Shown: one piece after another, positions 43,618-52,195 of the stretch
Position numbering within the stretch: the stretch's first letter is position 1
Layout: every line of letters begins with the position of its first letter
Source: Azophilus sp965220425
GTDB lineage: Bacteria > Pseudomonadota > Gammaproteobacteria > Pseudomonadales > Azotimanducaceae
Direction of reading: 5' to 3'
NCBI GenBank assembly: GCA_965220425.1
Contig: OZ244830.1
Location: forward strand, 620,001-684,000
DNA: 64,000 nucleotides
Position numbers and translations under genes: made by a program
Notes under the pieces: model-generated
Database searches by the model: none
Seen by the model: only the letters and a program-made list of their open reading frames with translations
What the model was told of the DNA's origin: nothing

Positions 43618-44484
43618 CTACAGCCTGGCGTATCGCTCGATGCGGGATTTCCAGGCGAGGGCATCCTCCGGCGTATCGATGGTTACCGCCATGCCCGGCA
43701 TGGGGCTGACGGGCACGAGCACCCTCGAGACGCCGAGAGCCGCCAGCCGTTCGAGCTCCTGAAGGTCCGCCGGAACACTCGCCGTGATTTCGACGGCGCC
43801 GGGGTCGCGCCCGCTTTCCCGCGCCGATCGCCGTGCCAGGTCGACGAGATCCTCCGGCGCCGCGCGGGCCGGGAAGAATCCGTCGCCAAGCCTTCCTGCG
43901 CGCCGGGCGGCAGCCTTCGAATGACCGCCGACGATGATGGGTACGCTGCCGTTCGGGGGCTGGGGCAGGCAATAGGCCCGGTCGAAGTTGAAATACCGGC
44001 CGTGAAAGCTGGGCATCTCCATGCTCCAGAGCGCACGCATCACGGCGATGTATTCATCGGTGCGGGCGCCGCGCTCGGCAAAAGGCGCGCCGATGGTGTC
44101 GAATTCTTCTTTCAGCCATCCGACGCCGATGCCGAGCAGCATGCGGCCCCCCGACAGGCAATCGAGAGTCGCCACCTGCTTGGCGACGATGACCGGATTG
44201 TGCTGGGGCAGGATCAGGATGCCCGTGGCCAGCCGTATTCGCGTGGTTGCGGCGGCGACGTAGGAGAGCCAGATCAGTGGATCCGGGATCGGGAGGTCAT
44301 CCCGCGCACCCATTCTGCCGTCAGTCGAGTAGGGGTAGGTGGACGCGTATCCCGCGGGGACGACGGTATGCTCCACGGTCCAGGCGGACTCGAATCCAGC
44401 CTCCTCGCCCGCCTGCAGCAGTTCAATGGCCTTCGCCGGATCGGTATAGCGACCGATGTTGCAATAACGCAGCCCGAAATTCAT
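43618..44484 (-). CDS. LLM class (luciferase-like) flavin or F420-dependent oxidoreductase
   Basis: The 288-residue protein is a bacterial-luciferase-fold TIM barrel. Landmarks are NFGLRYCNIGRYTDP, AGFESAWTVEHTVVPAG, VAAATTRIRLATGILILPQH, LDCLSGGRMLLGIGVGWLKE, EFDTIGAPFAERGARTDEYI and VPIIVGGHSKAAARRAGRLG. These match the subgroup annotated as probable F420-dependent (TIGR03619 type). In proteobacteria without F420 the cofactor may be FMN; no F420 biosynthesis gene is in view. The substrate is unknown. It is encoded 12 bases after the sugar dehydrogenase gene on the same strand. Confidence 0.85.
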   Translation of the reverse strand: MNFGLRYCNIGRYTDPAKAIELLQAGEEAGFESAWTVEHTVVPAGYASTYPYSTDGRMGARDDLPIPDPLIWLSYVAAATTRIRLATGILILPQHNPVIVAKQVATLDCLSGGRMLLGIGVGWLKEEFDTIGAPFAERGARTDEYIAVMRALWSMEMPSFHGRYFNFDRAYCLPQPPNGSVPIIVGGHSKAAARRAGRLGDGFFPARAAPEDLVDLARRSARESGRDPGAVEITASVPADLQELERLAALGVSRVLVPVSPMPGMAVTIDTPEDALAWKSRIERYARL

Positions 44485-44496
44485 GGTTCCTCCGCC

Positions 44497-45600
44497 TTAT
44501 TGCGGCGGCGAAGCGGGCCTCACACGCAATATCTTGCCGTCGGCACTGTCGGTCAGCAGGTAAAGATAGCCTTCCGGGCCGGCGCGGACATCGCGCAAGC
44601 GCACGCCGAGCTCGGCGAACAGTATCTCCTCACCGACCGCCTCGCCATTCTCGAGGTCGACGCGGCGTACGGACTGCTCCACCAGCGCGGCCACGAAGAG
44701 GTCGCCCTGCCATTCCGGAAACGCCTTGCTGTCGTAGTAGGCGAGGCCGGCGGGCGCTATGGACGGGGTCCAGTAAACGATGGGCTGCTCCATTCCAGGA
44801 TGCTCCGTGTAAGGGGAAATATAGGAGCCGGAATAGTCCATCCCGTAGGTAATCGCCGGCCAGCCGTAGTTGTTGCCCGGTTCGATCCGGTTGAGTTCAT
44901 CGCCGCCCCGGGGACCGTGTTCATGCATGTAGACGCCCACCGGCGTAGCGACAATCCCTTGTTGATTACGGTGACCGTACGACCAGATTTCCGGTCGTGC
45001 GCCGTCGCGGCCGACAAAGGGGTTGTCCTGCGGTATCGAACCGTCCGGGCCGATGCGCAGGGTCTTGCCCAGGAGGCTGCCGAGGTCGAGGGCCTGCTCG
45101 CGATAGTCGAATCCGTCGCCGGAGACGATGAGCAGCGTACCGTCGGCGAGAAAGGCCATGCGGCCGCCGAAGTGGTGTGGCGTGTCCTTGTCCGGTTCGC
45201 CCATCAGTATCACTTCAAAGCCGGACAGGGCCGACCCGTCGAAGCGGGCACGCCCGACGGCGAGGTGGTTGGCACTGCGGGCGCCCTGGGAATAGGAGAG
45301 ATAGACCTGGCGGTTGGCGCCGAAGTCCGGGTCGAGAACGATGTCGAAGAAACCGCCCTGGCCCTGCGCGTAGGTGTCCGGTACCCCGGAGATGGGGGCC
45401 GGGTCCAGTCGATCGTCACGAACGATGCGCAGACGCCCCTCCCGCTCCGTGACAAGCATGTCTCCATCGGGCAGAAAGGCCAGCGACCAGGGGAAGGCCA
45501 GCCCTTCGGCAACCGTTTCCACCTCGTATTCGAGTGCGGCCGCAGGCGCTCCGGAGCCGGCGCAGAGCGCGAGGATCAACAGTCGGAAAAGGAGCTTCAT
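44497..45600 (-). CDS. PQQ-dependent sugar dehydrogenase (soluble aldose dehydrogenase family)
   Basis: From ATG 45600 the protein is 367 residues with a signal peptide (MKLLFRLLILALCAGSGAPA, cleavage near AAALEYEV), so it is periplasmic. It is a six-bladed beta-propeller of the glucose/sorbosone dehydrogenase type: GLAFPWSLAFLPDGDMLVTE, GGFFDIVLDPDFGANRQVYL, HHFGGRMAFLADGTLLIVSG, EIWSYGHRNQQGI (catalytic-base His and PQQ ligands) and HEHGPRGGDELNRIEPGNNY with GWP. This resembles E. coli YliI. PQQ genes are not in the window. Its ATG overlaps the stop of the upstream membrane protein gene. Confidence 0.92.
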   Translation of the reverse strand: MKLLFRLLILALCAGSGAPAAALEYEVETVAEGLAFPWSLAFLPDGDMLVTEREGRLRIVRDDRLDPAPISGVPDTYAQGQGGFFDIVLDPDFGANRQVYLSYSQGARSANHLAVGRARFDGSALSGFEVILMGEPDKDTPHHFGGRMAFLADGTLLIVSGDGFDYREQALDLGSLLGKTLRIGPDGSIPQDNPFVGRDGARPEIWSYGHRNQQGIVATPVGVYMHEHGPRGGDELNRIEPGNNYGWPAITYGMDYSGSYISPYTEHPGMEQPIVYWTPSIAPAGLAYYDSKAFPEWQGDLFVAALVEQSVRRVDLENGEAVGEEILFAELGVRLRDVRAGPEGYLYLLTDSADGKILRVRPASPPQ

Positions 45601-46046
45601 CCGGGAAGCTTCCAGGCCGTCACCCGGGCGAACAGCCAGCCCGCGGCCCCGCACGCCAGGGCTTGCACCAGCAGTCCGGGCGGCGTGCGCGCTCCGCCAA
45701 TCACAGTGCCTCCGGTAAAGTACCGGATGATCAGGATCGCCGTGACGATGGCGGCGGCGCCCGCCACCGCGAACCAGAACGGACGCGGACCGGGCACCCA
45801 GCGCAACAGCGTCGCCGCGATGACGAAAGCCGGCAGGAACGCCACTGCGGCAATGAGTGCGTAGAACGGCCCCATGCCGACGATATCGTGTACGGTCGCG
45901 GACAACCGGTCCGTCAACGGCACCTCGATACCGAATCCGCTCAACCCGGCGAGCACGAACTGTGTCGAGCCGGCGCATCCAAGCACGGCAGCGGCCGCGA
46001 CGGCGGCGACGTAGGCAGCGGGAACTCTCAACCAGTCGTTGTGCAT
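45597..46046 (-). CDS. Small four-helix membrane protein upstream of sugar dehydrogenase
   Basis: The protein is 149 residues from ATG 46046. Hydrophobic helices lie at about 8-25 (VPAAYVAAVAAAAVLGCAG), 52-75 (FYALIAAVAFLPAFVIAATL), 83-103 (FWFAVAGAAAIVTAILIIRY) and 118-138. I do not recognise the family with certainty; small proteins like this are often encoded directly before soluble aldose dehydrogenases. It overlaps that gene by 4 bases (ATGA), so the pair is co-translated. A partner or membrane anchor role is inferred. Confidence 0.6.
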   Translation of the reverse strand: MHNDWLRVPAAYVAAVAAAAVLGCAGSTQFVLAGLSGFGIEVPLTDRLSATVHDIVGMGPFYALIAAVAFLPAFVIAATLLRWVPGPRPFWFAVAGAAAIVTAILIIRYFTGGTVIGGARTPPGLLVQALACGAAGWLFARVTAWKLPG

Positions 46047-46171
46047 GCGGCCAGTATACGGAACCGCGCTCACCGGGCTACCCGGCGCCTCCACGACCCG
46101 GTCGGACCAGCCCGCATCGCTCACCGACTTCCTGCTGCGGAGTAGTGGTCCAACCACCAGGAAGATTCCGC

Positions 46172-48106
46172 CTATCCCTGCGGTGCGCGGTTCGCGGTCA
46201 GGTCGTCGAGGACGCTGGGATCCGCCAGGGTGGTGATATCGCCCAGGTTGTCCAGGTCGTCAGCCGCGATCTTGCGCAAAATGCGGCGCATGATTTTCCC
46301 GGAACGGGTCTTGGGCAGTCCGGGCGCCCATTGAATGACATCGGGCCGCGCGAAGGGCCCGATTTCCCGGCGTACCAGGGAGATCAGTTCCTGTTGCAGC
46401 TTGTCCGGGTCCTCGTTGCTGCCCGCCATCAGCGTGACATAGGCGTAGATGCCCTCGCCCTTGATGGCGTGGGGGTAGCCGACCACCGCTGCTTCGGCCA
46501 CCTGCGGGTGCAGTACCAGCGCGCTTTCGACCTCGGCTGTGCCGATGCGGTGACCGGAGACGTTCATGACATCGTCCACGCGTCCGGTGATCCAGTAGTA
46601 CCCGTCGGCATCGCGCCGGGCGCCGTCGCCGGTGAAGTAAGAACCGGGGTAGGCAGCGTAGTAGGTGTCGATCACGCGCTGGTGGTCGCCGTAGACGGTG
46701 CGGATCTGACCGGGCCAGGAAGCGGTGATCACCAGGTTGCCGGACGCTTCGGTTTCCTCGATCACCCGGCCCTGGGTATCGACCAGGGCGGGGCGCACGC
46801 CGAAGAAGGGCCGCGTGGCGCTGCCGGGTTTGAGGGTCGTAGCACCGGGCAACGGCGTGATCATGATGCCGCCGGTTTCCGTTTGCCACCAGGTATCGAC
46901 GATGGGGCAGCGGCGGTCGCCCACCACGCGGTGGTACCACTCCCAGGCTTCGGGATTGATCGGCTCGCCGACCGTGCCCAGCAATGTAAGGGACGCACGG
47001 GAGGTCCCGGTCACGAACTCGTCGCCCTGGCCCATGAGTTGCCGGATGGCGGTCGGTGCGGTGTAGAAGGTGTTTACGCCGTGCTTGTCCACCACCTGCC
47101 AGCACCGCGAGGCGTCCGGCCAGGTGGGCACACCCTCGAACATGAGCGTGGTGGCGCCGTTGGCCAGCGGTCCGTATACGATGTAGGAATGACCGGTGAC
47201 CCAGCCGACGTCGGCGGTGCACCAGTAGATGTCGCCGTCGTGATAGTCGAAAACGTACTTGTGGGTCATCGCCGCATACAGGAGATAGCCCGCGGTGCCG
47301 TGCTGCACTCCCTTCGGCCTGCCGGTGGAACCGGAGGTGTACAGAACGAACAGCGGATCCTCCGCGGCCATCGGTTCCGGCTCGCAGACCGCGGGCTGCC
47401 CATCGGTAAGATCGTGGTACCAGACATCCCGTCCGCCGACCCAGGGCACTTCCGCGCCGGTGCGTTTCACGGTCACTACCGTATGCACGTTGGGGCAGTC
47501 GGCAAGCGCCGTTTCGGTATTGTGCTTGAGCGGGACGTTGCGGCCGCCGCGTACGCCCTGGTCCGCGGTGATAACGGTTCGACAGTCGGAGTCGAGAATG
47601 CGGTCTTTCAGCGACTGCGGGGAGAATCCGCCGAAGACGACGGAATGAATGGCGCCGATGCGGGCGCAGGCGAGCATCGCATAGGCCGCTTCTGGAATCA
47701 TGGGCATGTAGATGCACACCCGGTCGCCCTTGGCCACGCCTCTGGAGCGCAGCCCGTTGGCCAGCCGACAAACCGCATCGTGCAGTTGCCGGTAGGTTAT
47801 CCCGGCGTCGTCGCCGGGATCGTCGCCCTCCCAGATAATGGCCGTCCGATCCGCTCTGGCCGGCAGGTGCCGGTCGATGCAGTTGTAGCAGGCGTTGAGC
47901 ACGGCGCCGTCGAACCAGCGCACCCGTCCAGTTGGCATATCCGCTTCGAAAACCGTCTCCCAACCCCGGTTCCAGTCCAGGAAGATATCGGCCTGTTCGG
48001 CCCAGAACCCTTCCGGATCCTCCACCGAGCGGGCATACATGGCCTGGTACTGATCGTCGTTGAGGTAGGCGCGTTGCGCCATGAACGGGTTGACCGGATA
48101 GCTCAT
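46172..48106 (-). CDS. acs: Acetyl-CoA synthetase
   Basis: Acs (644 residues from ATG 48106; E. coli 652) activates acetate to acetyl-CoA through acetyl-AMP. Adenylate-forming motifs are present: LYTSGSTGRPKGVQHGTAGY (A3), VDTWWQTETGGIMITP (A5), SYFTGDGARRDADGYYWITG (A7), GRVDDVMNVSGHRIGTAEVE (A8), and LPKTRSGKIMRRILRKIA with the lysine acetylated by Pat-type enzymes. A TTG 48169 start is possible but less likely. It is transcribed after pgi on the same strand, the pgi-acs order of Pseudomonas. Confidence 0.97.
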   Translation of the reverse strand: MSYPVNPFMAQRAYLNDDQYQAMYARSVEDPEGFWAEQADIFLDWNRGWETVFEADMPTGRVRWFDGAVLNACYNCIDRHLPARADRTAIIWEGDDPGDDAGITYRQLHDAVCRLANGLRSRGVAKGDRVCIYMPMIPEAAYAMLACARIGAIHSVVFGGFSPQSLKDRILDSDCRTVITADQGVRGGRNVPLKHNTETALADCPNVHTVVTVKRTGAEVPWVGGRDVWYHDLTDGQPAVCEPEPMAAEDPLFVLYTSGSTGRPKGVQHGTAGYLLYAAMTHKYVFDYHDGDIYWCTADVGWVTGHSYIVYGPLANGATTLMFEGVPTWPDASRCWQVVDKHGVNTFYTAPTAIRQLMGQGDEFVTGTSRASLTLLGTVGEPINPEAWEWYHRVVGDRRCPIVDTWWQTETGGIMITPLPGATTLKPGSATRPFFGVRPALVDTQGRVIEETEASGNLVITASWPGQIRTVYGDHQRVIDTYYAAYPGSYFTGDGARRDADGYYWITGRVDDVMNVSGHRIGTAEVESALVLHPQVAEAAVVGYPHAIKGEGIYAYVTLMAGSNEDPDKLQQELISLVRREIGPFARPDVIQWAPGLPKTRSGKIMRRILRKIAADDLDNLGDITTLADPSVLDDLTANRAPQG

Positions 48107-48176
48107 CGTCTGCCTCGGGCGTATGGGTTGTCTGCCATTTGCCGAACCTGTTTCGTCCGCATTCCTCAATGCCGGT

Positions 48177-49769
48177 TCAGGCGGGGGTGTCGGGGTCCTC
48201 GCTTCGACCCCGTTCGAGCAGGTACTCGATCAGCGACCGGGTGGATCGGTCCTGCCCCGCCGTGGACTCCCCGGCGAGCTGTCCGAATACGGTTTTCGCA
48301 AGTTGTTTGCCCAGTTCCACTCCCCACTGATCGAATGAGTTTATGTCCCAGATCAGGCCTTGGCAAAACACTTTGTGCTCGTAGAAGGCGAGCAGCGTGC
48401 CGACGGTGGCCGGGGTAAGCCGGTCGAGCACGATGGTATTCGTGGCATGGTTGCCCGGCACCGCCCGGTGCGGATCGTCGACATCGTTGCCGAGCGCCAT
48501 GGCCTTGCCCTGGCTGAGGGCGTTTGCGACCAGCCAGCGGTGATGATCCTGGAGTCCGTGTTCGGTGGAGGCGCAGACAATGTAGTCCGCGGTGAACGAG
48601 CGCGTGCCCTGATGCAGCAACTGATGAAATGCGTGCTGTCCGGTTGTGCCGGCGCCTCCCCATAGAACCGGCATGGTGTGCACCCCCACCGGGGAACCGT
48701 CGTGCCGGACGCGCTTGCCGTTGCTCTCGGTTTCCAGTTGTTGCAGATAGTCGGGCAGGAGGCGCAGCCGTTCGTCGTAGGGAAGGACGGCGTGGCTGGC
48801 CGCGCCCAGGAAGTTGTAGTTCCAGATGCCGAGCAGGGCGGCCAGCAACGGCGCGTTGCCGGCAGCGGGCGCGGTCTGGAAGTGCCGGTCCATGGCGTGG
48901 GCGCCGCGCAGCAGTTCATCGAAGGCCGTTGCGCCGAGCGCAAGCACGATCGGCAGGCCGGCCGCAGACCAGAGGGAATACCTGCCTCCGACCCAGTCCC
49001 ATATCGGAAACAGGTTCTCGGCCGGCAAGCCGAATGCCGCGGCCGCCTCCGGGTTGGCTGTCACGGCAATGAAATGGCGGCCGAGCGCATCGGCGCGATT
49101 GGTGCGTTCCATGAACCAGCTTCGCGCGGTCTCGCCGTTGACTCGCGTTTCCTGAGTGGTGAAGGATTTCGATGTGAGAATGAACAGTGTCGTCTCGGGG
49201 TTCAGCCTGGCTAGCGCCGCAGAGATGGCGTGGCCGTCGATGTTCGGGACGAAGTGCAGCTTCGGGCTGCGGCCGGGCGGTCGCAGCGCCTCGACCACCA
49301 GGCGGGATCCCAGGTCGGAACCGCCGATACCGATATTGACGACATCGGTCATGGGTTTTCCCGAACAGCCTGTCCAGGAACCGGTAGCCACGGCGTTTGC
49401 AAACTGCTTTACGCGGGACAACGTGCCCGGCACTTCGTGCGCCGCCTCGGGCATGTCTCCTGCGGGGCTTCTGAGGGCCGTGTGCAGGGCAGGCCGATCT
49501 TCGGTCGTGTTGACCGCGGCGCCGCCCACAAGTTGACGGACACGCGCCTGCCAGTCCCGTTGCTCCGCCAGGGATTGCAACGCCGCGAGAACGTCCAGGT
49601 CAACCCTGTGCCTGGAGAAGTCGAACAGCAGTCCATCCAGGAGTACCTGCAGGGCGGCAGGACGGGAGGCGCCGTCGAGCAAGTCCCGCAGCGGGACGGA
49701 TGACAGCTTTGCCGCCAGACGGGCGAGGCGCCCCCATGCAGGGAGTTCATGGGCGGCGGGACGGCTCAT
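48177..49769 (-). CDS. pgi: Glucose-6-phosphate isomerase
   Basis: Pgi (530 residues) interconverts glucose-6-phosphate and fructose-6-phosphate. It has VNIGIGGSDLGSRLVVEAL, FILTSKSFTTQETRVNGETA, the signature WDWVGGRYSLWSAAGLPIVL, and CQGLIWDINSFDQWGVELGK with the catalytic lysine. Length is close to E. coli (549). In Pseudomonas panBCD precede it; here a deoxynucleoside kinase gene is directly upstream and panBCD are absent. Confidence 0.97.
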   Translation of the reverse strand: MSRPAAHELPAWGRLARLAAKLSSVPLRDLLDGASRPAALQVLLDGLLFDFSRHRVDLDVLAALQSLAEQRDWQARVRQLVGGAAVNTTEDRPALHTALRSPAGDMPEAAHEVPGTLSRVKQFANAVATGSWTGCSGKPMTDVVNIGIGGSDLGSRLVVEALRPPGRSPKLHFVPNIDGHAISAALARLNPETTLFILTSKSFTTQETRVNGETARSWFMERTNRADALGRHFIAVTANPEAAAAFGLPAENLFPIWDWVGGRYSLWSAAGLPIVLALGATAFDELLRGAHAMDRHFQTAPAAGNAPLLAALLGIWNYNFLGAASHAVLPYDERLRLLPDYLQQLETESNGKRVRHDGSPVGVHTMPVLWGGAGTTGQHAFHQLLHQGTRSFTADYIVCASTEHGLQDHHRWLVANALSQGKAMALGNDVDDPHRAVPGNHATNTIVLDRLTPATVGTLLAFYEHKVFCQGLIWDINSFDQWGVELGKQLAKTVFGQLAGESTAGQDRSTRSLIEYLLERGRSEDPDTPA

Positions 49770-49873
49770 GTGGCGCTATTGCCACGCCGGCCGCTGGAAA
49801 CGCCTGCCCGGCGACGGGCGTGCCCGCACAAGTCGCCGGCCGTTCTTCGAGGGTGTGTTGCGGCCATGAGGGG

Positions 49874-50605
49874 TCAGAGCAGGCTCGGATTCGGGTTGAA
49901 GTACTGGCGGCCACCCTCCATGGCCATCATGCAGTCCAGCAATGCTTCCAGATGGACGGGATTACCGGCAAAGTCGATTTCAGCGGCGTTCACCACCAGG
50001 AGCGGCGAGCGGTCGTAGAAGTGAAAGAACCGCGCATAGGCTTCGGCGATCGACTCGATATAGCGCGGATCGATGTGTTGCTCGAACTCGATGCCGCGCC
50101 GGCGAATGCGGTCCAGCAGCATGTTGACCGGCGCTTGCAGGTAGATGACCAGGTTGGGAGGGGGCGGCTTGAGGTCCAGGTTGTCGTAGATCTCCTCATA
50201 GAGCCGCAATTCGTTTTCGTCCAGCGTGACCTCGGCGAACAGCCGGTCCTTGTCCATGAGATAGTCGGATACCAGTACGGGTTCTACCAGGGCGTTGTCG
50301 GAAAGGTCCGATAGTTGTCGAGCCCGGTTCAGCAGAAAGAACAGTTGCGTCGGCAGCGCGTGGCGGCCCTGCTCCCGGTAGAATCGGTCCAGGAAAGGGT
50401 TCTCCAGGGCCGGTTCCAGCAGCAGGGGATAACTCAGCACCGCGGCCAGGTTCTTTGCCAGCGTCGTCTTGCCGACGCCGATGGGTCCTTCCACGACAAC
50501 GAAATTGGGCCACTCGTGGCCGGTTGCCCTGCGCTTGAGTTCAGCGACGAGCGGCGCCTGGCTGTCCAGCGAGGTTTCCGCTCGATGCGTCCGCGCCGGC
50601 TGCAT
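49874..50605 (-). CDS. Deoxynucleoside kinase (deoxyadenosine/deoxyguanosine kinase type)
   Basis: The 243-residue protein is a P-loop kinase of the dNK family: NFVVVEGPIGVGKTTLAKNL (Walker A), LLEPALENPFLDRFYREQ, FLLNRARQLSDL, LVSDYLMDKDRLFAEVTLDE and NLVIYLQAPVNMLLDRIRRR (lid). It phosphorylates deoxynucleosides for salvage. Its ATG overlaps the pcnB stop by one base (TGATG), so the two are coupled. In relatives folK lies between pcnB and this gene and panB follows; both are absent. Confidence 0.9.
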   Translation of the reverse strand: MQPARTHRAETSLDSQAPLVAELKRRATGHEWPNFVVVEGPIGVGKTTLAKNLAAVLSYPLLLEPALENPFLDRFYREQGRHALPTQLFFLLNRARQLSDLSDNALVEPVLVSDYLMDKDRLFAEVTLDENELRLYEEIYDNLDLKPPPPNLVIYLQAPVNMLLDRIRRRGIEFEQHIDPRYIESIAEAYARFFHFYDRSPLLVVNAAEIDFAGNPVHLEALLDCMMAMEGGRQYFNPNPSLL

Positions 50606-51903
50606 CAGCCGTCCTCCCGCCGGCGCCCGCCGCGCCGTCTCCGGCGGCGGCGTTTGTTGCCGGAGGGGCCGCCGCCGAGCGCGTTCAACATGGCGTCCCG
50701 GCGTTCGCCGTCAGCGCTCTGAATTTCCTCCCACCAGTCTGCAAGACCCTGATCGACGGTTCCGATCTCTGCTCGGAGCAAGAGAAAATCGTAAGCGGCC
50801 CGGAATCGAGGATGGTGCAGGGTGCGGGGAACCTGTTTCGGCCTGCGCGTTTCCAGACGCTCCTGCAGGTGCCAGACGTCATCAACGAAATTCGAGAACC
50901 GGCGCGGGATGGAAATCGTCAGGCGTTGCGCGGCGATGGCTTCGTGCGCTGCAACGGGAGCGGCTTCCTTCGGCTTTCGCGTTGCGCTCCCGGATGCGGT
51001 GAGTTCATCGATGCGAGAGCGATAGTCCTCCCACAGGAGGACGGCGAGCAGGAAACCCGGCGTGACCGGCTTGTCGTCGACGATCCGCTGATCGGTATTG
51101 TTCATGGCGAGTCGAATCAGCGGGCTGTCCGGAGGAACGGTGGGGAACAGGACGCCACGCACCGGAGATGCCCTGACGATCCGCCATGCATTCGCCGCAT
51201 AGCCGGTCAGGAACAACTTGGTGAATTCCTCGAACAAGCGGGCGGGCGGGATTGCGGTCAGTCGCTCGGCGGTCAGGTTCTCGTCGCGGGTGATGCCGGC
51301 ATCGAGGTCGAAGCCGAGCTTGGCCTGGAAGCGCATGGCGCGGAGCAGCCGTACCGGGTCTTCCCGCAGACGTTCCCCGGGGTTGCCTATACAGCGCAGA
51401 CAGTGCCGCTCGATGTCCTCGATACCGCCGACGAAATCGAGAATTTCTTCGTCATGCGGATCGTAGTACAGGGCATTGACCGTAAAGTCACGGCGGAACG
51501 CGTCTTCGTCGAGTGTGCCGTAGGCGTTGTCGCGCAGGATCAGGCCGGTGGGATGGGCGGCGTGATCGCCCTCTTCATCGGCCGCCAGCAGCTTGCGGAA
51601 CGTGGACACCTCAACGAACTCCCTCCCGTAGTGCACGTGGGCGATCTTGAACCGCCGTCCCACCATGCGCGAGCGCCGAAAGAGCCGCCGCACCTGTTCC
51701 GGTGTGGCATCGGTGGCGACATCGAAATCTTGCGGAGCGGCCCCCAGCAGCAGGTCGCGCACGCAACCGCCCACCAGCAAGGCCTGGAAGCCGGCTTCCT
51801 TGAGCCGGCTGACGACATCCAACGCGTTCGGATCGACCCGGTCCCGGGTCACGTTGAGAGCCTTCGCGTTCAGCTTTGTTGCGGCGGCGGATTGCGCGTT
51901 CAA
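50605..51903 (-). CDS. pcnB: Poly(A) polymerase I
   Basis: PcnB (432 residues) adds 3' poly(A) tails that promote RNA decay. The nucleotidyltransferase head reads AGFQALLVGGCVRDLLLGAA with metal-binding DFDVATDATPEQV, then FRRSRMVGRRFKIAHVHYG, RRDFTVNALYYDPHDEEILD, GERLREDPVRLLRAMRFQAK. These separate poly(A) polymerase from CCA enzymes (RRMVGRRFKIAHV-type is PcnB). The C-terminal tail is extremely basic (NKRRRRRRRGGRRRED), as in E. coli. Its position after the cbrB-like gene matches Pseudomonas. Confidence 0.96.
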   Translation of the reverse strand: MNAQSAAATKLNAKALNVTRDRVDPNALDVVSRLKEAGFQALLVGGCVRDLLLGAAPQDFDVATDATPEQVRRLFRRSRMVGRRFKIAHVHYGREFVEVSTFRKLLAADEEGDHAAHPTGLILRDNAYGTLDEDAFRRDFTVNALYYDPHDEEILDFVGGIEDIERHCLRCIGNPGERLREDPVRLLRAMRFQAKLGFDLDAGITRDENLTAERLTAIPPARLFEEFTKLFLTGYAANAWRIVRASPVRGVLFPTVPPDSPLIRLAMNNTDQRIVDDKPVTPGFLLAVLLWEDYRSRIDELTASGSATRKPKEAAPVAAHEAIAAQRLTISIPRRFSNFVDDVWHLQERLETRRPKQVPRTLHHPRFRAAYDFLLLRAEIGTVDQGLADWWEEIQSADGERRDAMLNALGGGPSGNKRRRRRRRGGRRREDG

Positions 51904-51990
51904 CCTGGCAGTGGCATCCGTGGATCGCCTGCGGGCGAAGCCGGAATATTAACAGTCAGGGGTTGACCCGCCTATCTCACCGGCCCGTCG

Positions 51991-52036
51991 CTAGCCCGCA
52001 TCGCCCACCAACTTTCGTCGCAAGGGCGTCGAGGCG
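51991..52036. repeat. Short intergenic repeat type S, second copy
   Basis: CTAGCCCGCATCG followed by CAACTTTCGTCGCAAGGGCGTCGAGGCG matches 20391-20441. It sits in the 292-base gap between pcnB and the regulator gene, which otherwise contains only the AT-rich element at 52076. Confidence 0.5.
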
Positions 52037-52075
52037 CCGCGCTTACGCGAGTGCATCGGTGTCCGCAGCAGGACA

Positions 52076-52189
52076 CCAGGAGGCTGTCCGAGAACTCGAA
52101 AAATCGCGATTTTTAAAAATTAATACCTTATAAATCAATAAGTTAAAATGAAGTTTTGCGAAAAACCGCATTCTCGGACAGCCTCCTGG
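52076..52189. mobile_element. AT-rich MITE-like element with 19-bp perfect terminal repeats (114 bp)
   Basis: CCAGGAGGCTGTCCGAGAA (52076-52094) and its exact complement (52171-52189) bound a 76-base AT-rich core, strongly unlike the GC-rich surroundings. The core includes AAAAATCGCGATTTTT, a further palindrome. It is too short to encode a transposase. It lies 6 bases past the stop of the NtrC-like gene, where a transcript would form a strong hairpin. Confidence 0.75.
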
Positions 52190-52195
52190 GCTCGA

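Noticed and set aside
43549..48418. Two long plus-strand frames (771 and 853 codons) over the LLM, sugar dehydrogenase and acs genes
   Set aside because: They are antisense to conserved enzymes whose catalytic motifs are all on the minus strand; composition explains them.
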